A stretch of DNA of 64,000 bases from Rhodamnia argentea (Eukaryota; Streptophyta; Magnoliopsida; Myrtales; Myrtaceae): positions 5,270,001 through 5,334,000 of the forward strand of contig NC_063150.1 in the NCBI RefSeq assembly GCF_020921035.1, written 5' to 3'. Below, piece by piece: positions 59,668-64,000 of this stretch. A program made the position numbers and the translations under genes. Every line of letters starts with the position of its first letter. Position 1 is the first letter of the stretch. Under the pieces are notes generated by a model, which was given only the letters and a program-made list of their open reading frames with translations, was not told the DNA's origin and made no database searches.

Positions 59668-61464
59668 CTACAATTTCTCTGTCAACCTGATCATGAAAGA
59701 GTTAACTGCACTTGAATCCAAAACTATCCACGAAGATTCGAAGAGCTCATGAAAGAAATCAGCTCCAATTTCCTCAGCAGCGTTTCTGAATGCAATACCA
59801 AAAGCATTACCCTGCAATGCCCCAAGCCGAGGCTTCCCGCAAACCCCAACAACTAAAACCTTATTAGGCTCCTGTGATAAGCAAGCACAAAGTAGAGGCT
59901 TCATTCTTGCCCCCTTTTCTTTTAGTGCATCCATCAGGAAGTAACAGAACTTAGTCAAAGCCTGTGGATACCCTAACAACTTTGTGTCAACAGAATCTTC
60001 AAGCTTCACCCATCTAAATTTCCTGCCACTTCTTATTGAGCCACTCTTAGTAATGGCTCCACTTCCCTGTCTTAGAATGGCTCGTTGTATCTTGATAGCA
60101 TGTTGCATACCGGCTTTCAGCTTGTCCAAGTTGCTCAATGATAAGGCATCGTAGGCCACCCCAAACTGCTTGGAAGCACAAGAGCCATCAGATTTCACAA
60201 AGGACTCCAGCAGTGCAGTGACTCCATATACCACGTCTGCTGCAGACACCCTTGAACTATAACCATGGAGTCTCAGAAAACTTCTATAGTAGAAGTCACT
60301 GAGCCCGTACTCAGGAAGAAACCGTTCGAACTCATCTTTCATCTTTCTTTTCACTTCGAGGTTCATGTACTGATACTTTTGCTGGCAATCCACGAGTGCG
60401 AAGCCCATACGGGCAAGGAGAAGTTTGAGCTTTTTCATCCCATTGTCGCTCCACGTCTTTAATTTAGGTGCTATGTAAGAAGAACACAGCATGGAATCAA
60501 ATAAGTTCCATTCCTGCAATAACATCAGCCTCGGCTCGTCTTCATATGCTATCCGAGAGGAATCTGGAGCACGAATCTTAGTGCCATCCTTGAGAGTAAC
60601 AGAAGTAACGGCGTCCAAGTTCCCAGAGCTGTTAATATGCTGCTCAAGCTCCATAACCCCAGCTAGGTACCTCTCATCTGTTAACCGCTCATGAACAAAC
60701 TGATCTGTCAAGGAAACACAAGCTAACCAGAGCAATTCATTCGTATTCTTCCTCAAAGAATGTGACAGATCATACATCAAACATCCGGAAGGCTTCCCAT
60801 GAAAAGTCCCCATGCGGTAGTACTCTTTCTTCAGCTTTCTGAAAAGCTGAACCGGGTCATCCGCATTTTCTTCAGAGACCTTCCTTCGCTTCCTAGAGCC
60901 AGTCCTCCTTTCCTCTTCCTCGCTATCGCTATCATTTTCCTCTTCACTTTCCGAAGCTTCATCATCGATCTCGTCATCACTCATCAAATCGCTAGCATTA
61001 GCCAAAGCCGAGACATCAAAATCATAGGCCAAATCGGCCTGGTTCTCATCATCCCGAGTATAAAGTACAACCACCTGATCATTGCCCTCGCTCAAATTAC
61101 ACAAATGAATCGGACGGTGACTATCCACAACGAAAACCCTAGCTCCAGGCCCCAAATCCAAGACCCTGCGCAGGTCGCGGTGGCACCCCCAATTTATCAA
61201 AAGAATCGTGACGGCGCCGGCGCCGGCGCCCTCCTCAGCGCTCATGCTGGACCCGGCATACTTGTGTATCTCCCGAAACGACGACACCGGATAGCAAGCG
61301 TACTGCACCGAATCGGACTCGAGCACATGGAAAATGACCTTGAGAGCGCAGAGGGAGTCGACATCGGAGGTCGACGGGAAAATAAGGAGAGGAGAATCGG
61401 CCGAGGACAGGGCAGATTCGCGCAGCCGAGTGTAGAAAGACTCCACCCGTTGCTCCCGCACCAT
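59668..61464 (-). CDS. CDC45: CDC45, replicative helicase (CMG) component, intronless, 598 aa
   Basis: CDC45 joins MCM2-7 and GINS to form the CMG helicase at replication forks in the nucleus. The chosen start gives MVREQRVESFYTRLRESALS, the normal N-terminus; the frame is open for 84 further codons upstream, but that sequence is not CDC45-like. The RecJ/DHH-derived fold shows DVDSLCALKVIFHVLESDSV (35-54) and ARVFVVDSHRPIHLCN (108-123). An acidic insert rich in Asp/Glu/Ser (about 162-186) is followed by basic RKRRK (191-195). Later blocks include LLWLACVSLTDQFVHERL, ADVVYGVTALLES, RWVKLEDSVDTKLLGYPQAL and FGIAFRNAAEEIGADFFHE. Length matches plant orthologues, and the absence of introns agrees with what I recall of the Arabidopsis gene. 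Confidence 0.96.
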   Translation of the reverse strand: MVREQRVESFYTRLRESALSSADSPLLIFPSTSDVDSLCALKVIFHVLESDSVQYACYPVSSFREIHKYAGSSMSAEEGAGAGAVTILLINWGCHRDLRRVLDLGPGARVFVVDSHRPIHLCNLSEGNDQVVVLYTRDDENQADLAYDFDVSALANASDLMSDDEIDDEASESEEENDSDSEEEERRTGSRKRRKVSEENADDPVQLFRKLKKEYYRMGTFHGKPSGCLMYDLSHSLRKNTNELLWLACVSLTDQFVHERLTDERYLAGVMELEQHINSSGNLDAVTSVTLKDGTKIRAPDSSRIAYEDEPRLMLLQEWNLFDSMLCSSYIAPKLKTWSDNGMKKLKLLLARMGFALVDCQQKYQYMNLEVKRKMKDEFERFLPEYGLSDFYYRSFLRLHGYSSRVSAADVVYGVTALLESFVKSDGSCASKQFGVAYDALSLSNLDKLKAGMQHAIKIQRAILRQGSGAITKSGSIRSGRKFRWVKLEDSVDTKLLGYPQALTKFCYFLMDALKEKGARMKPLLCACLSQEPNKVLVVGVCGKPRLGALQGNAFGIAFRNAAEEIGADFFHELFESSWIVLDSSAVNSFMIRLTEKL

Positions 61465-63142
61465 GATTTCTTCAAATTCAAGACGGCGAATTTCCTCTCG
61501 CCGAACGAGCGGAACCTCCAGAATCCGACTCGAGCAAACACGGTACGGGAACTTCCGCAGGAGGAAAAAGGTAGAAACCCCAGAGCGCCGGACAGATCCA
61601 GCTCGTGCCTCGACTAACGGAGCCTCGGTTGGACAGTCAAGCTCATGGTGATGCGACACAGGAAAGGAGGAGACAGCGAGTGAGAGTGAGATAACCTCGT
61701 AGCTCCTGCATGTCACCGGAGCGACCAGCGAGCAGAGAAGCTTGTGCCGGAGGAAGACGAGAGAGAGAAGGGGGTCTGGTTCGTCGTCTCTGGGAAATGA
61801 TGGAGGAGGCGGTTAAAGTTCGAAGAAGCGAAAGTTGTTTGAAATTTTCGGATTTTTGCTCAATTTTCAAAAAGTGGCGCCACATATGTTTTCAGCACGC
61901 AGGCTTGCCACGCGACGCGATTTCGCTTTTTTTTTTTTTTGGGTGAGAGGAGGAGAGAATTGATTATTTATTAAAGCACTTGAAAGTTCGAAACCGTGAA
62001 AAAGGAATTGATTATTTCAAATGATGAAAAAAATTAGAACTAATAGAACGAAAAAAAAAGAATTAGCAAGTTGTTCAAATTGAGTTTGGTATTTTCCAAA
62101 AAAAAAAGGTGGGGTAAATTCAAGGTGTTGTCACACAAAAAAAATGAAAATCGTAAATGATGAGATAACGTGATCTTTGAATTTTCAATTTGTTCGTCGT
62201 GTCTCCAAAATTTTGTAATATGTTCAACTTAGTCCTTAAACTATACAAAAATGTTCAATGTTGTTTCTGAACTTTGATTAATGGAAGGCCAACATTGGAT
62301 ATCTCCCTATAGTTCGAGAACTAAATTGAACATCTTTTAAAAGTTCAAGGATCAAATTAGTCAAATTAAAAATTCAGGGACCACATCGCACATTAGGTTA
62401 AAGCTCAGTAATCATATTAGTCAAATTAAAAGTCCATAAATCACATTGCACATTTAGCCAAAATTTAAGGACCATTTGTGTCATTATCCTTTAAAAAACG
62501 ATATTATGTAATAATTTAATAAGAGAAAAGTTAGCAAATCACTTCGATTTAGATTGTTTGATACCTAAAAAGAGTCGATAAATGTGAATGATTACTTACC
62601 AAAAAAAAAAAAACTGGTAACTCAATAAGAAAATCTCTGACGAAAAAAAAAAAGAAAATTTTAAATTAAAACAATGATTAAAATTGGTAAATAGATCAAA
62701 TTAGACTTGATAAACCAAAAAGGGCATGTAATTTAACCGATAAAAAATATTGTCAAGTCGCTCTAATTTAGTTTGCTAGATACTTCGTATAAGCGGTAAA
62801 TTTTGCTAATAATGACCCTCCAATTAGTTTAATTTCTCGGATTAGTCCCTGGCTACTGGCGTCCATCGAGGCTTTAAACCTCGAAAAAGCAGTACGAAAT
62901 GCTCATCGATGTCCACATGACGCAGCACTAAACGATACACAGAGGAATAAGATTGTTTCACATTACATCTCTTGTAACATGACAGGAGTTGCAACAGAGG
63001 TTGGGAAAAAAACAAAAAAAAAACAATCAATGATGGTGAATCAAAGAAGTAAACTCTCCGAAAGGCAGATGATCCTTCAAAGATATTTACACTTCGCGGC
63101 GGCCCCGCCCCTGGCGACGACCGAGTTTGCAGACCCTCGACT
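61465..63142. other. CDC45 promoter, repeat-like DNA and 3' flank of the NOI gene
   Basis: 61465-61900 contains the CDC45 leader. 62180-62480 carries repeated phrases such as 'caaattaaaagtccataaatcacattgcac' variants in tandem and inverted order, like the inverted-repeat elements elsewhere in the window, but clear ends were not found. Poly-A runs occur at 62100 and 62600-62650. Confidence 0.45.
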
Positions 63143-63838
63143 TCACATCCAGGGGAAGCAGCAACCCTGCAAAATGTACGAGGGCGACGACGACGTTAAG
63201 TACGGTGTAAGAACGAGCGAAAAATTCGCAAGAGAAGCGGTCTAAAAAACATGAATTTTTCCTCTGTGGAGCGTTTGACGCAGTCGTGCCGACCAAGTAC
63301 AATCGGGTTAGTCGATTATGACTTGACGAGAGTACGACCGCACACCGCCGTCCATCACCGTATTGCTGTCACCACCAACGGGCAGGTGCTGATGCCGACA
63401 TTAAAAATCGGCGGCCTCAGCATCTCAGAAACTCTTAAAAGTACAGAAATGAATCTTTCACAGGTTCTAGATGTGGGCAAAAAGAAGAATCTGTGGTAAG
63501 TTGCTTATGAAACCGAAGCACTTGCCCAGGTTTCATGAAAGGAAACCTTAGCCACGAAGTTAACAAATCAACATGAAATTGAAAGTAAGTCCGAGCTTGA
63601 AATTATGCGCCCTTCATGAGAAACAGCGAGACTATACCTTGGGATTGCCCCTTGGACTCAGCTTCCCGTCGCCGGCATAGGGCGATGCGTGGACGTTCTG
63701 ACCGGGTGACATTGCTGCCATGGGGCGCCTCTGCTTCTCTTCCTTTATTCTGTTGAAAACAGTAGTGTAACCATCGCCCGATGCATGGTCGTTAACATTC
63801 CATTCGCCGAATCTCGGAACCGCAGCACCGCCGCTAGG
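63143..63838 (-). CDS. RIN4/NOI-domain protein, C-terminal exons (5' exon outside or near window end)
   Basis: Two exons are supported: 63838-63638 and 63166-63143, joined in phase 0 and ending at TGA. The product reads GGAAVPRFGEWNVNDHASGD then GYTTVFNRIKEEKQ, the NOI (nitrate-induced) domain that includes the AvrRpt2 cleavage-site context PRFGEW. The last exon encodes only GCCFPWM, giving a cysteine pair near the C-terminus typical for palmitoylation and plasma-membrane attachment in RIN4/NOI proteins. The upstream exon with the start codon is not identified and probably lies beyond the window. RIN4 itself is an immune regulator guarded by NB-LRR receptors; short NOI members are less well characterised. 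Confidence 0.85.
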
Positions 63839-64000
63839 CTGTTTATCGGACAGAACACACGTTAAGAGGCAAAAATCAATAGAAAGTAGAAACTCGACAT
63901 CACGATTCACTACGATGATACGCAGCTTGGATTCGACATGAAGGTCTTGAGTATTTAGACAAGAGGAAAGACTATAAGAATCAGAAAAGAGGGAGTTTGG

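Noticed and set aside
60799-61617. 272-codon plus-strand frame opposite CDC45
   Set aside because: Antisense of a well-supported CDC45 gene; no domain of its own.
1-64000. CRISPR arrays, operons, bacterial signals, organelle DNA and tRNA/rRNA genes
   Set aside because: None seen; gene structure is that of a plant nuclear chromosome.

Overview
This window is nuclear DNA of a flowering plant, almost certainly a eudicot. The genes have GT-AG introns, AT-rich intergenic DNA and plant-specific families: FatA thioesterase, CYP82-type P450, Ninja/AFP repressor, S-protein homologue, RIN4/NOI protein and two-domain GTP cyclohydrolase I. A myrtalean species is a guess only. Gene models below were spliced by hand with reading-frame phase checked across every intron.

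Layout, left to right: inverted-repeat Mutator-like elements (1-416, 2065-2585) bracket a small intronless membrane-protein gene (716-1261). Next come a 9-exon P-loop NTPase with a C-terminal membrane anchor (4384-8054, +), two-exon GTP cyclohydrolase I (11985-9268, -), a small acidic/lysine-tailed protein (13746-14691, +), 9-exon cyclin C (21804-16235, -), a CYP82-like P450 whose frame is broken twice by single bases (22961-25762, +), a 6-exon ERD2-like protein (27412-29762, +) and a Ninja-family AFP gene (32918-34542, +) behind a dense cluster of ACGT/G-box elements.

From 34 to 47 kb lies a locally duplicated, decaying region. It holds one intact S-protein homologue (36793-37245), a degraded second copy of the AFP C-terminal exon (about 37440-37680), three copies of one S-protein-upstream-like sequence, a truncated S-protein homologue (45805-46023), and a broken antisense gene copy (47106-46026). 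A 6.2 kb Ty1/copia element (38268-44452, coding on -) has inserted into the duplicate. Its LTRs are both 772 bp and nearly identical; its coding region is cut by three frame changes.

The right part is quieter: 5.5 kb without a convincing gene (47.1-52.7 kb), 7-exon plastid FATA acyl-ACP thioesterase (52688-56807, +), intronless CDC45 (61464-59668, -) and the 3' part of a RIN4/NOI gene (63838-63143, -).

The housekeeping genes (FATA, CDC45, cyclin C, GTPCHI) share no evident pathway; plant gene order is not operonic. The most unusual observation is in the copia element: the position where a tRNA primer-binding site is expected has no tRNA-like TGG, but is a perfect 15-base complement of a stretch inside the element's own LTR, suggesting a non-tRNA (possibly self-) priming mode.
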